From Lysobacter capsici (GTDB lineage Bacteria > Pseudomonadota > Gammaproteobacteria > Xanthomonadales > Xanthomonadaceae): DNA of 64,000 nucleotides. The DNA lies in the NCBI RefSeq assembly GCF_018732085.1, contig NZ_CP076103.1, positions 682,001 through 746,000 of the forward strand, read 5' to 3'. This document shows positions 7,775 to 16,267 of this stretch, piece by piece. The position numbers and the translations under genes were made by a program. The notes under the pieces are model-generated. The model was given only the letters and a program-made list of their open reading frames with translations, made no database searches and was not told the DNA's origin. Each line of letters begins with the position of its first letter. Positions within the stretch are counted from its first letter, which is position 1.

Positions 7775-10081
7775 ATGAGAACCACATGGCTCAAGGACGT
7801 AACCGACGGCGCAGGGTGGTTGCGCCGTCTGGCGGTGGTCGCGGTACTGGCCTGTCTGCCGTTGCAATCGGCGATGGCCAGGATGCTCGAAACCCCGAGA
7901 AGTTTTTCGCTGCAGGACAAGTCGTTGGCCGCGGTGCAGCGCAAGACGCTGGCGGCGGTGGATTCGCGCACCTTGCGCGACCAGGACAGCGCGCGCGCCA
8001 AGACGGCGAAGGGGCCGTTGCCGGTGCGCTTCGCGGTGCAGGCGGCGGTGGGCTTCGACCTCGACAACTCCGGCACCTGGCAGAAGCTGGCCGACGGCCA
8101 GCTGTGGCGCCTGCGCATCCAGTCGCCGGGCGCGATGAGCCACAACCTGGGCATCACCCGCTTCGACATGCCCGAGGGCGCGAAGCTGTGGCTGTACGAT
8201 CCGGCCGGAAAACGCGTGGAAGGCCCTTACGTCTGGCACAACCGCAGCAGCCATGGCCGCTTGTGGACGCCGATCATCGAGGGCGACGAGGTGGTGGTGG
8301 AAGTGTTCGTGCCCAACGGCGTGGCGAGGCCGGCGATCACCATCGGCCAGGTCAACCAGGGCTATCGCGATCTGTCCGAGACCAGCATGGACAAGTCCGG
8401 CAGCTGCAACAACGACGTGATCTGCCCGGTGGGCGATCCGTGGCGTCCGCAGATCCGCTCGGTCGCGCGCTACACCATCAGCGGCTCGTTCCTGTGCAGC
8501 GGCCAGTTGGTCAACAACACCGCGTTCGACTTGACGCCTTACTTCCTCAGCGCCGCGCATTGCAACGTGACCGCGGCCAACGACGACACCCTGGTGTTCT
8601 ACTGGAAGTTCGAGTCGCCCAACTGCGGCGATCTCGGCGGCGGCAGCACGAGCATGAACCAGACCGGCGCGATCTTCCGCGCGTCCTATGCGCCGAGCGA
8701 TTTCCTGCTGGTGGAACTGGAAGAAGAGCCCGATCCGTTGTTCGATGTCTACTATTCGGGTTGGGACGCGACCGGCGTGGCGCCGGCGGCGACGGTCGGC
8801 ATCCATCACCCCAGCGGCGATGAGAAGGCGATTTCGTTCAACAACAACGCGGTCACTTCCACCGCGTACGGTTCCAACACCGTCAACGCCGCGGCGAATC
8901 ACTGGCGCGTGGACATGTGGGAAGACGGCACCACCGAAGGCGGTTCGTCGGGTTCGTGCCTGTGGGATGCTTCCAGCAAGCGCTGCGTCGGCCAGTTGCA
9001 TGGCGGCGCGGCGTCCTGCTCGGCCACCACTTCGCCCGACTGGTACGGCAAGTTCAGCGCGAGCTGGACCGGCGGCGGTACCGCGGCCACGCGCCTGAAG
9101 GATTGGCTGGACCCGGGCAACACCGGCATCATCGCCATCGACGGCGACCCGCACGTGACCACGCTCGACGGCACCCGCTACGATTTCCAGGGCGCCGGCG
9201 AGTACACGATCCTGCGCGATCCCAGCGGCGTGGAAATCCAGGCGCGGCAGACGCCGATCGCCACCTCGTTCACGCCCGGCGCCGATCCGTACAGCGGACT
9301 GGCCACCTGTGTGAGCCTCAACAGCGCGGTCGCCACGCGGGTGGGCAAGTACCGCGTGACCTATCAGCCGAACCTCAACGGCGTGCCCGATCCCAAGGGA
9401 CTGGAACTGCGCATCGACGGCCGGCTGACCACGCTCGGTGCGGGCGGCATCAACCTGGGCAACGGCGGCAGCATCAATCCGACCGGCGCGCCGGGCGGGA
9501 TCAAGATCACCTATCCCGACAAGTACAACCTGCAAGTCACGCCGGGCTGGTGGTCGACCGAGTCCAAGTGGTATCTCAACATCGGCGTGAGCCGCAAGGT
9601 GGCCGACGGCGCGAACGGCGCCGAGCCGGGCAGCAATCTGGTCGGCGGTATCGGTGCGCCTCTGGCGTCGAAGAGCTGGTTGCCGCCGCTGCCCGACGGT
9701 ACGGGCCTGGGCCCGCGTCCGGCCGCGCTGCACGATCGCTATGTCCATCTGTACAAGAAGTTCGGCGATGCATGGCGGGTGAGCCACGCCTCGACCTTGT
9801 TCGATTACGCGCCGGGCACCTCGACCGAAACCTTCACCAACAAGGACTGGCCGATGGAAAGCCCGCCGTGCAACCTGCCGGGCGCCGAGCCGGTCAAGCC
9901 GCTGCCGCTGGAAGTGGCGGTGCAGGAATGCCGGATCGTCAAGGACGAGCGGACCCGCCAGAACTGCGTGTTCGACGTGATGATCACCGGCGAGCGCGGC
10001 TTCGCTCAGACCTATGCGCGCACCCAGGAAGTCAACGCCAAGGAGGCCGCGAAGGCCGCTCAGGGCGGTGCGACGAAGTGA
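7775..10081 (+). CDS. Exported trypsin-like serine protease with von Willebrand D domain
   Basis: A 768-residue secreted protease. The ATG used here follows AAGGAG by 6 nt and starts a Sec signal peptide (LRRLAVVAVLACLPLQSAMA). A prodomain-like region (about residues 35-230) is followed by a chymotrypsin-fold domain of the lysyl-endopeptidase type. Its triad is visible: His in FLSAAHCNV, Asp in APSDFLLVEL, Ser in EGGSSGSCLW. Several Cys pairs suit a secreted enzyme. At about residue 455 the sequence becomes GDPHVTTLDGTRYDFQGAGE, the unmistakable opening of a VWD domain, which fills much of the C-terminal half and may mediate self-assembly or binding to surfaces. A strong hairpin follows the stop codon. 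Protease identity is firm; the role of the VWD part is inferred. Confidence 0.85.
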   Translation: MRTTWLKDVTDGAGWLRRLAVVAVLACLPLQSAMARMLETPRSFSLQDKSLAAVQRKTLAAVDSRTLRDQDSARAKTAKGPLPVRFAVQAAVGFDLDNSGTWQKLADGQLWRLRIQSPGAMSHNLGITRFDMPEGAKLWLYDPAGKRVEGPYVWHNRSSHGRLWTPIIEGDEVVVEVFVPNGVARPAITIGQVNQGYRDLSETSMDKSGSCNNDVICPVGDPWRPQIRSVARYTISGSFLCSGQLVNNTAFDLTPYFLSAAHCNVTAANDDTLVFYWKFESPNCGDLGGGSTSMNQTGAIFRASYAPSDFLLVELEEEPDPLFDVYYSGWDATGVAPAATVGIHHPSGDEKAISFNNNAVTSTAYGSNTVNAAANHWRVDMWEDGTTEGGSSGSCLWDASSKRCVGQLHGGAASCSATTSPDWYGKFSASWTGGGTAATRLKDWLDPGNTGIIAIDGDPHVTTLDGTRYDFQGAGEYTILRDPSGVEIQARQTPIATSFTPGADPYSGLATCVSLNSAVATRVGKYRVTYQPNLNGVPDPKGLELRIDGRLTTLGAGGINLGNGGSINPTGAPGGIKITYPDKYNLQVTPGWWSTESKWYLNIGVSRKVADGANGAEPGSNLVGGIGAPLASKSWLPPLPDGTGLGPRPAALHDRYVHLYKKFGDAWRVSHASTLFDYAPGTSTETFTNKDWPMESPPCNLPGAEPVKPLPLEVAVQECRIVKDERTRQNCVFDVMITGERGFAQTYARTQEVNAKEAAKAAQGGATK

Positions 10082-10125
10082 TCCAGGCAATGGCCGGCCA
10101 TCGATGACGGTGGCGGCTTGCGGCG

Positions 10126-10157
10126 GCGACGCCGAGGGAGCGATCCCTCGGCGTTGC
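10126..10157 (+). terminator. Strong hairpin after the protease gene
   Basis: Stem CGCCGAGGGA / TCCCTCGGCG (10130-10139 and 10144-10153) around a GCGA tetraloop, extendable by four more pairs including a G-T. It lies about 45 bp after the protease stop. No T-run follows, so intrinsic termination may be partial. Confidence 0.5.
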
Positions 10158-10318
10158 GTCATGGACGCATCGGTGGCCGCGGCGCGGCGGGTTTATGAAC
10201 AATCAAGGAACGCCGCGCACGCGCGCATGAATTCGCTAAATCGACCGTCAATACCGCGAATACGCCGTGTCGGCCCGCCCGCACGCGCATCGATCAGCAG
10301 GCCGCTTCCATTCGCGTG

Positions 10319-10324
10319 TAAAAT
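10319..10324 (+). promoter_or_regulatory. Possible -10 element of the DUF3348 operon
   Basis: TAAAAT lies 23 bp before the ATG of the DUF3348 gene in an otherwise GC-rich region, preceded by TG. No good -35 box is visible at the right distance. Tentative. Confidence 0.25.
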
Positions 10325-10346
10325 GGCGATCTTTTAGCCAGCAGTA

Positions 10347-11105
10347 ATGATGCAAGCACCTCGACGGGCTACGGTTCGCGGCCCGACGTTCATCCGCACG
10401 CTCGCTCGCCTGACCATCGCCGACGTTCCACCGCCCGCGCGATCGTTGTCGGATCAGCTGAGCCAATGGGTCGATTGGACCCACGCCGTGGCGCTGTCCA
10501 CGGCGCTCGACGGCAGGCCGCCCGCGGCGCTGCTCGACGATCGGATCCTGCGCAGCGCCGAAGACGACGAGTGCGCGCGCGTGCGCGCGTCGCTGGCGAG
10601 CGCGATCGTCGCCGATCGCGCATTCGCCGCGGCGACGCCGCGTGGGCCGGGGCCGGCCAGCGCCGCGAGCGCCGACGTGGACGAAACGCTGGATTTCCCG
10701 TTCTACCGTCAGCGCTATCTCGCCCTGCAACAGACCATGGAAGCCGGTGTCGGCCGCCTGCGCGAGCGCCTGCGCGCGATGCTGACCCACGGCACGCCCG
10801 GCATGGTCCGGCTCGCCGCCGTGGATGCGGTCATGGAACGGGCCTTGGGCCGGCGCGAGCGGGCCTTGTTGTCGGCGGCGCCGACCCTGCTGGGCCAGCA
10901 CTTCGAGCGCCTGCGTGAAGCCGCGCTGGTGGCCGCCGACGCGCAGGCGACCGCCGACGCGCAGCTCGCGCCATCCACCGCGTGGCTCGAGACATTTCGC
11001 AAGGACATGCGCGAGGTACTGCTCGCCGAACTGGACGTTCGCCTACAACCGGCGCAAGGCCTGCTCGCGGCCCTGCGCACTCATGCAAAGAACTCACATG
11101 CTTAG
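10347..11105 (+). CDS. DUF3348-type protein, first gene of the stator-like operon
   Basis: A 252-residue soluble protein without signal peptide or membrane segments. The arrangement DUF3348 - DUF802 - OmpA - DUF2894 is, to my knowledge, a recurrent operon in Xanthomonadaceae and Burkholderiales, and this protein has the expected size and position. It is rich in Ala, Arg and Leu and largely helical by inspection (LRERLRAMLTHGTPGMVRLAAVDAVMERAL and similar runs), with DFPFYRQRYLALQQTM near the middle as its most distinctive block. Its last 8 bp overlap the DUF802 start, implying translational coupling. A soluble partner or adaptor of the membrane complex is the simplest inference; no catalytic motif is visible. 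Confidence 0.7.
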   Translation: MMQAPRRATVRGPTFIRTLARLTIADVPPPARSLSDQLSQWVDWTHAVALSTALDGRPPAALLDDRILRSAEDDECARVRASLASAIVADRAFAAATPRGPGPASAASADVDETLDFPFYRQRYLALQQTMEAGVGRLRERLRAMLTHGTPGMVRLAAVDAVMERALGRRERALLSAAPTLLGQHFERLREAALVAADAQATADAQLAPSTAWLETFRKDMREVLLAELDVRLQPAQGLLAALRTHAKNSHA

Positions 11106-13542
11106 AAATCTGCTTTATCCCGCCGTCTTCGCCGCGGGTTTGATCACCGTGTGCTGGGTCGGCGCGGGCTATGTGCTCGCCAATCCGCTGGCGTTGTCGG
11201 TGGTGATGTTGATCGGCGCGTGCTATCTGGCCGGCGGGTTCGAGCTGTACCGCTACCGCCAGGCCACCGCGACGCTGCAGCAGGCCGTCGACGGCCTGTC
11301 GCAGCCGCCGTCGAACCTCGGCGACTGGCTCGGTCGCCTGCATCCTTCGTTGCGCAACGCGGTGCGCCTGCGCATCGAAGGCGAGCGCGTGGCCTTGCCG
11401 GCGCCAACGTTGACGCCGTATCTGGTCGGTCTGCTGGTGCTGCTGGGCATGCTCGGCACCTTGCTGGGCATGATGACCACGCTGCGCGGAACCGGGATGG
11501 CGCTGGAAAGCGCCACCGACTTGCAGGCCATCCGCGAGTCCATCGCCGCGCCGGTCGCCGGGCTCGGCTTCGCGTTCGGTACGTCGATCGCCGGCGTGGC
11601 CGCCTCGGCGATGCTCGGCTTGCTGTCCGCGCTGTGCCGGCGCGAGCGGGTGCTGGCGGCGCAGCGGTTGGATGTCGCCATCGCGACGACGCTGCGCATC
11701 CACTCGCAAGCCCATCGGCGCGAGGAAGCATTCAAGCTGCTGCAACAGCAAGTCGAGGTGATGCCGACCCTGGTCGAGCGGCTGCAGGCGATGACCGCGG
11801 CCATCGAACAACACAGTCTGGCCGCGCACGAGCAGCTGACGTCCCGCCAGGAGGCTTTTCACGAGCGGACCGACGCGGCCTACGGCCGATTGGCCTCGTC
11901 GGTCGAAGCGTCGTTGAAGGCGAGCATCAGCGAAAGCGCGCGCGTCACCAGCGCGGCGCTGCAGCCGATCGTGGAAACCACGATGGCGGCGATCGCGCGC
12001 GAGACCGCCTCGTTGCACGACACCGTCACCCAGTCGGTGCAGCGGCAGATGGACGGCCTGTCGGCGGGTTTCGCCGCCAGCACCGCCACCGTGGCGGGTC
12101 TGTGGAGTCAGGCGCTGGTCGATCAGCGCCAATCCAACGAAGGATTGGTGCAGGACCTGGGCGCCGCGCTGGAGCGTTTCACCGACCGTTTCGATCAAAG
12201 CGCCGCCGGCCTGCTGGACACCGTCTCCACGCGGTTCGAAGCGACCGCGGCGCACGCGGCGGATGCATGGAACACCGCGCTGTCGCGGCAGTCGAGCGCC
12301 AACGAAGCGATGGCCGCGCATAACCAGCAAGCGCTGGTCGCGACGACTCAGGCATGGAACGACAGCTTGTCGCGGCAGCTGAGCGCCAACGAGAACATGG
12401 CTGAGCGCAACCAACAGGCACTGGTCGCTGCGGCAGATGCGTGGAACGCGTCGCTGTCGCGGCAGCTGAGCGCGAACGAGGACATGGCTGCGCGCAACCA
12501 GCAGGCGCTGGTCGCGGCGGCGGATGCGTGGAATGCGTCGCTGTCGCGGCAGCTGAGCGCCAATGAGGACATGGCCGCGCGCAACCAGCAGGTTCAGGTC
12601 GCCGCGGCGGAGGCATGGAACGAGGCCTTGTCGCGGCAGTCCAGCGCCAACGACGAGGTGGCGACGCGCAATCAGCAAACCTTGATCGCGGCGGCGACGA
12701 CGTTCGAACAGCACGCCAGCTCGCTGCTGCAGGCGATGCGCGAATCGCATGGCAGCTTGCAGGCCGAGCTGGAATCGCGCGATGACGAGCGCCTGGCGGT
12801 GTGGACCGGCGCCTTCGCGTCGATGGCCGCCGAACTGGGCCAGCGCTGGGAGCGCAGCGGCGAGCACGCGGTCGAGCGCCAGCAGCAGATTTGCGATGTC
12901 CTCGCGCAGTCCGCGCACGACATCGCCGCGCAGACCCAGGCGCAGGCGCAGGAAACGATCGCCGAGATGTCGCGCCTGGTCGACGCCGCGTCGCAGGCGC
13001 CCAAGGCCGCGGCCGAGGTCATCGCCGAGCTGCGTCAGAAACTGTCCGACAGCATGGCGCGCGACACCGCCATGCTCGACGAGCGCAATCGTCTTCTGGC
13101 TACGCTGGAAACCCTGCTCGATGCGGTCAATCACGCGTCCACCGAACAACGGGTCGCGGTCGATGCGCTGGTCGCCACTTCAGCCGATCTGCTCGATCGC
13201 GTCGGCACCCGCTTCATCGATCATGTCGGCGCCGAAACCGGCAAGCTCGGCGTCGTCGCCGCGCAGGTCGCCGCCGGCGCGGTCGAGGTCGCGAGCCTGG
13301 GCGATGCGTTCGGCGCGGCGGTGCAGCAGTTCGGCGAGTCGAACGAAGCGCTGGTGGTTCGCCTGCAGGGCATCGAAACCGCATTGGACAAGTCGCTCGC
13401 GCGCAGCGACGAACAACTGGCGTACTACGTCGCGCAGGCCAGGGAAGTGATCGACCTGAGCATGCTCTCGCAAAAGCAGATCATCGAGGACATGCACCAA
13501 CTGGCCGAGCGGCGCGTCGCCGACGGAGCGCAGGCGGCATGA
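11098..13542 (+). CDS. DUF802 protein: MotA/ExbB-like membrane core with long coiled-coil tail
   Basis: An 814-residue protein. Four hydrophobic segments lie at about residues 5-27, 30-50, 107-127 and 151-178. The last two (VGLLVLLGMLGTLLGMM and IAAPVAGLGFAFGTSIAGV) have the small-residue, Gly/Thr-rich character of the pore helices of MotA, ExbB, TolQ and ZorA. Everything after about residue 185 is a very long, Ala/Gln/Glu-rich helical tail. It contains five 29-residue tandem repeats at 390-534 and lacks further membrane segments. The ATG overlaps the preceding gene, and its stop overlaps the next start (ATGA). By analogy with the ZorA tail, I infer an inner-membrane stator with a rod-like intracellular extension. 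The name DUF802 is from family recognition by eye. Confidence 0.75.
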   Translation: MLRNLLYPAVFAAGLITVCWVGAGYVLANPLALSVVMLIGACYLAGGFELYRYRQATATLQQAVDGLSQPPSNLGDWLGRLHPSLRNAVRLRIEGERVALPAPTLTPYLVGLLVLLGMLGTLLGMMTTLRGTGMALESATDLQAIRESIAAPVAGLGFAFGTSIAGVAASAMLGLLSALCRRERVLAAQRLDVAIATTLRIHSQAHRREEAFKLLQQQVEVMPTLVERLQAMTAAIEQHSLAAHEQLTSRQEAFHERTDAAYGRLASSVEASLKASISESARVTSAALQPIVETTMAAIARETASLHDTVTQSVQRQMDGLSAGFAASTATVAGLWSQALVDQRQSNEGLVQDLGAALERFTDRFDQSAAGLLDTVSTRFEATAAHAADAWNTALSRQSSANEAMAAHNQQALVATTQAWNDSLSRQLSANENMAERNQQALVAAADAWNASLSRQLSANEDMAARNQQALVAAADAWNASLSRQLSANEDMAARNQQVQVAAAEAWNEALSRQSSANDEVATRNQQTLIAAATTFEQHASSLLQAMRESHGSLQAELESRDDERLAVWTGAFASMAAELGQRWERSGEHAVERQQQICDVLAQSAHDIAAQTQAQAQETIAEMSRLVDAASQAPKAAAEVIAELRQKLSDSMARDTAMLDERNRLLATLETLLDAVNHASTEQRVAVDALVATSADLLDRVGTRFIDHVGAETGKLGVVAAQVAAGAVEVASLGDAFGAAVQQFGESNEALVVRLQGIETALDKSLARSDEQLAYYVAQAREVIDLSMLSQKQIIEDMHQLAERRVADGAQAA
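12265..12699 (+). repeat. Five 87-bp tandem repeats inside the DUF802 gene
   Basis: Five in-frame units (starting at 12265, 12352, 12439, 12526 and 12613) encode 29-residue repeats of the pattern A-W-N-x2-L-S-R-Q-x-S-A-N-(E/D)-x4-x-N-Q-Q. The third and fourth units are nearly identical at protein and DNA level; the outer ones have diverged. A period of 29 residues fits a coiled coil built from hendecads and heptads. Confidence 0.85.
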
Positions 13543-14186
13543 GCGTGGACACCCATGGCGACGTCGGCGACGGCGACGGCGAATCGACCGCGCCGGTCTG
13601 GGCCGCGTTCGGCGACCTGATGTCGGTGCTGCTGGGCGTGTTCGTGCTGATCCTGGTGGGCGTGATCGGCGTGCAGATGCAGTTGTCGAACCGGCTCGAC
13701 GAAGAGGTCAGGCAGCGCCGGCTGGAGGCGCAACGCCGCAGTTCATTGGAACAGGCGTTGGCGGCGCCGCTGGCGGCGGGCCGGGTGACCCTGGTCGACG
13801 GTCGCATCGGCATTCGCGGCAGCGTGCTGTTCGCGTTCAACTCCGAGCACCTGCAGCCCGAAGGCCGCGAGCTGTTGAAGAGCCTGGCCGCGCCGCTGTC
13901 GGGTTACCTCAAGACCCGCAACGAAATCCTGATGATCAGCGGCTTCACCGACGACCGGCAGGTGCGCGAAGGCAATGGCCAGTTCGCCGACAACTGGGAA
14001 CTGTCGGCGCGCCGCGCCTTGACCGTGACCCGCACCCTGATCGCCGAAGGCGTGCCGGCTTCGTCGGTGTTCGCCGCCGCGTTCGGCGCGGAGCAGCCGG
14101 TGAGTTCCAACGCCGACGAAGAGGGTCGGGCGAAGAACCGGCGGGTGGAAATCGCGCCGATTCCGAAACCACCCAAGGCCAAGTGA
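13539..14186 (+). CDS. MotB/ZorB-like protein: one membrane helix plus OmpA peptidoglycan-binding domain
   Basis: A 215-residue protein, start fixed by the ATGA overlap with the DUF802 stop. A short polar N-terminus is followed by WAAFGDLMSVLLGVFVLILV (about 21-40). This reproduces the MotB signature in which the Asp of (F/Y)-x-D-L-M carries the ion; here it is Asp26. After a short charged linker, residues about 80-205 form an OmpA_C domain: VLFAFNSEHLQPEG, ISGFTDD, NWELSARRALTVTR and AEEGRAKNRRVEI-like ending (EEGRAKNRRVEI). Such domains anchor stators to peptidoglycan. With the DUF802 protein it would form an A5B2-type ion-driven complex. Confidence 0.85.
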   Translation: MSVDTHGDVGDGDGESTAPVWAAFGDLMSVLLGVFVLILVGVIGVQMQLSNRLDEEVRQRRLEAQRRSSLEQALAAPLAAGRVTLVDGRIGIRGSVLFAFNSEHLQPEGRELLKSLAAPLSGYLKTRNEILMISGFTDDRQVREGNGQFADNWELSARRALTVTRTLIAEGVPASSVFAAAFGAEQPVSSNADEEGRAKNRRVEIAPIPKPPKAK

Positions 14187-14192
14187 GGCACC

Positions 14193-14852
14193 GTGCGCGA
14201 TAGTCCCGCCACTGCCCGGACGGTGCTCGACGCATGGCGCGAGCAGGGCGCCGACCGCATGAGCCGCGTGCGTTTTCATCGCATCGATGCGCTGGAGCGC
14301 CGCGCCGCGGGCTACGACGGCGACGTGCGGCGTCTTCTGGATGCGCGCCTGGCCGAACTGATCGCGGCCTATGCCTCCGATCTGGATGCGGCCACACTCA
14401 CCGTCGTGGCGAGCGGCGAAGGCGATGCCGCGGATGCGTCCACGGCCGATGCGATGAGCGGATTGCTCGGTTACATCGCCGCGCAGGCGGCGCTACGCGA
14501 TGAGGCCGCGACGGAAGACGCAACGCCGCGCCCCGCATTTCCGGAACTCGCCGCGCTCGACGATTTCAGGAAACTCTGGTCGGCCGTGCGCGTCGAAAAC
14601 CAGACTCGGATGTCTTTGGAACAGGTGCCCACCGACGTCGGCCCGCTCAACTCCGGCGCGCTCGTGCATCGCTCGTTGACCTTGATGCGCGAATCGTCGC
14701 CGGGGTATCTGCAGCACTTCATGGCCTACGTCGACGCCTTGGCCTGGCTGGAGCGGATGAGCGACGACGGCGTGCTGGCGCTGGAAGACACCACCCAGGC
14801 CGCGGCCAACGGCAAGCGCACCCGCGACAAGCCGCGCAAGCGGCGGGAGTGA
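14193..14852 (+). CDS. DUF2894-type protein, last gene of the stator-like operon
   Basis: A 219-residue soluble protein with a GTG start 7 nt after the OmpA-like gene's stop, preceded by GTGAGG. It matches the size and position expected for DUF2894 proteins, which accompany DUF802/OmpA pairs. The N-terminal third is helical (VLDAWREQGADRMSRVRFHRIDALERRA). Later comes LAALDDFRKLWSAVRVENQTRMSLEQ and a conserved-looking NSGALVHRSLTLMRESSPGY. The C-terminus is strongly basic (GKRTRDKPRKRRE). No enzyme motif or signal peptide is visible. Operon context suggests a cytosolic partner of the motor. Confidence 0.68.
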   Translation: MRDSPATARTVLDAWREQGADRMSRVRFHRIDALERRAAGYDGDVRRLLDARLAELIAAYASDLDAATLTVVASGEGDAADASTADAMSGLLGYIAAQAALRDEAATEDATPRPAFPELAALDDFRKLWSAVRVENQTRMSLEQVPTDVGPLNSGALVHRSLTLMRESSPGYLQHFMAYVDALAWLERMSDDGVLALEDTTQAAANGKRTRDKPRKRRE

Positions 14853-14996
14853 GGCGCCGCGAGGTCGGTGTTCGTCCGGCTTCGCCGGCAAGAACCACGG
14901 CTTCGGCCCGGTCTTGTCCTGCTTGGGGATGGTTGTGCTCGCAACGCGGGCCGGTTGGTTCACACTTCACACTTCAATCCACGAGAGAAGAAGTGC

Positions 14997-16259
14997 ATGA
15001 AGTCTTTGCTGATGCTGCTCGGCGCGACCGTGGCGATCGCTTTGGGCAGCGCCGATGCGCGCGCCCAGGCGACTCAAACGACCGAGAAGACCTTCGTCGA
15101 TGCGGTCAAGGCGCGCGCCATGCCGCTGCGGATCGCCTCGACCGGCCTGTCGGGCGCGGGCGCCGAGTTTCTGGCCGCCCAGGCCGCGGCATCGCAGTTC
15201 GTGCTGATCGGCGAGGATCACGGCTTCGCCGATACGCCGCAATTCGCCGAGGGTTTGCAAGCCTCGCTGGGCCAGCGGCGCTTCGATCATCTTGTCCTGG
15301 AAATCGGCCACTACGCGGCCCGCCGGGTCGAGGCCGCGCTGTGCGAGCGCAAGGATGGACTGGCGCGACTCAACCAGGCGTTTCCGTTCTTCTCGCCGTT
15401 CGTGAATTTCAAGGAGGACGGCGCGCTGGCGGCCTCGTTCGTCGCCTGCGATCGCACGACGCCGTCGTTGTGGGGCATCGACCAGGAGTTCCTGCTGTCG
15501 TCGCAACTGCATCTGGATCGCCTGCAGCAACTGACCACGAGCGAGCCGCAACGCAAGCGGCTCGCGGTGTTCCGTCGCGAAGCCGACGAGGCCTGGAATG
15601 CGATGGTGGCCAAGCACGATCCGGGTTCGATCGCGCTGGTCAACTGGACGGCCGAGGATTTCAGCCGCCTGCGCGGCATCTTCACACCTGAGCGCGACCC
15701 CGAAGCGGTGGCGCTGGTCGATGCGATGGCGGCGAGTTCCGAGATCTATCGTGCGCAGAACACCGGCGCGTATGCGTCCAACCGCGCTCGCTCGGTGATG
15801 ATGAAGTCGCTGTTCATGCGCGACTATCAGGCGGCGCGGGCGAACCAGGAGCGGCCGCGGGCCTTGTTCAAGCTGGGCGCCTACCACGCCGCGCGCGGCC
15901 TGACCCCGACCCAGCAATTCGACATCGGCAATCTGGCCTCGGAACTGGCCGAGTCGAACGGCGGCCGCAGCTTCCACGTGCTGGTGCTGATGAACGGCGG
16001 CGAGGTGAATCGCCACTTCCCGTTCTCCGCCGATACCAGCGACGAACGCGCCGCCTACGACGCCAAGGAAGAATTGAAGACCCTGGGCATCGAGGCGCTG
16101 CTGGCGGTCGCGCCGGCGGACGACGCGGTGGTGATCGATCTGGCGTCGCTGCGCGCCGATGGGCCGCGCATGCCGTCGGGAAATCCGATCAATCGCCTGA
16201 TCTACAACTACGACGCGGTGGTGCTGGTCGCCAAGGGCCATGCGGCGTCGGGTTACTAG
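14997..16259 (+). CDS. Exported protein of the erythromycin-esterase/ChaN-like fold
   Basis: A 420-residue protein with a clear Sec signal peptide (MKSLLMLLGATVAIALGSADARAQ) preceded by GAGAGAAG. The mature region has FVLIGEDHGFADTPQF followed by a conserved acidic strand FDHLVLEIGHYAARRVEAAL. The G-E-x-H and (L/V)-E-x-G pair is the pattern of the EreA/EreB erythromycin esterases and related ChaN/TraB-like proteins, in which these residues sit at the active or metal site. The C-terminal half (SFHVLVLMNGGEVNR, INRLIYNYDAVVLV) resembles the closing strands of the same fold. I cannot assign a substrate; exported esterase or unknown hydrolase is the best guess. It is a single gene, tail to tail with the LytTR operon. 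Confidence 0.5.
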   Translation: MKSLLMLLGATVAIALGSADARAQATQTTEKTFVDAVKARAMPLRIASTGLSGAGAEFLAAQAAASQFVLIGEDHGFADTPQFAEGLQASLGQRRFDHLVLEIGHYAARRVEAALCERKDGLARLNQAFPFFSPFVNFKEDGALAASFVACDRTTPSLWGIDQEFLLSSQLHLDRLQQLTTSEPQRKRLAVFRREADEAWNAMVAKHDPGSIALVNWTAEDFSRLRGIFTPERDPEAVALVDAMAASSEIYRAQNTGAYASNRARSVMMKSLFMRDYQAARANQERPRALFKLGAYHAARGLTPTQQFDIGNLASELAESNGGRSFHVLVLMNGGEVNRHFPFSADTSDERAAYDAKEELKTLGIEALLAVAPADDAVVIDLASLRADGPRMPSGNPINRLIYNYDAVVLVAKGHAASGY

Positions 16260-16267
16260 CCGGCGGC

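Noticed and set aside
7757..10162. An 801-residue minus-strand frame opposite the exported protease
   Set aside because: Shadow of the protease gene; no ribosome site, no domain.
12265..12699. The regular repeats in the DUF802 gene considered as a CRISPR array
   Set aside because: The units are contiguous without spacers, 87 bp long, in frame and coding.
10347..14852. A complete Zorya defence system
   Set aside because: Only the A/B-type motor pair is comparable; there are no ZorC/ZorD (helicase/nuclease) or ZorE-like genes beside it, so I do not call it Zorya.
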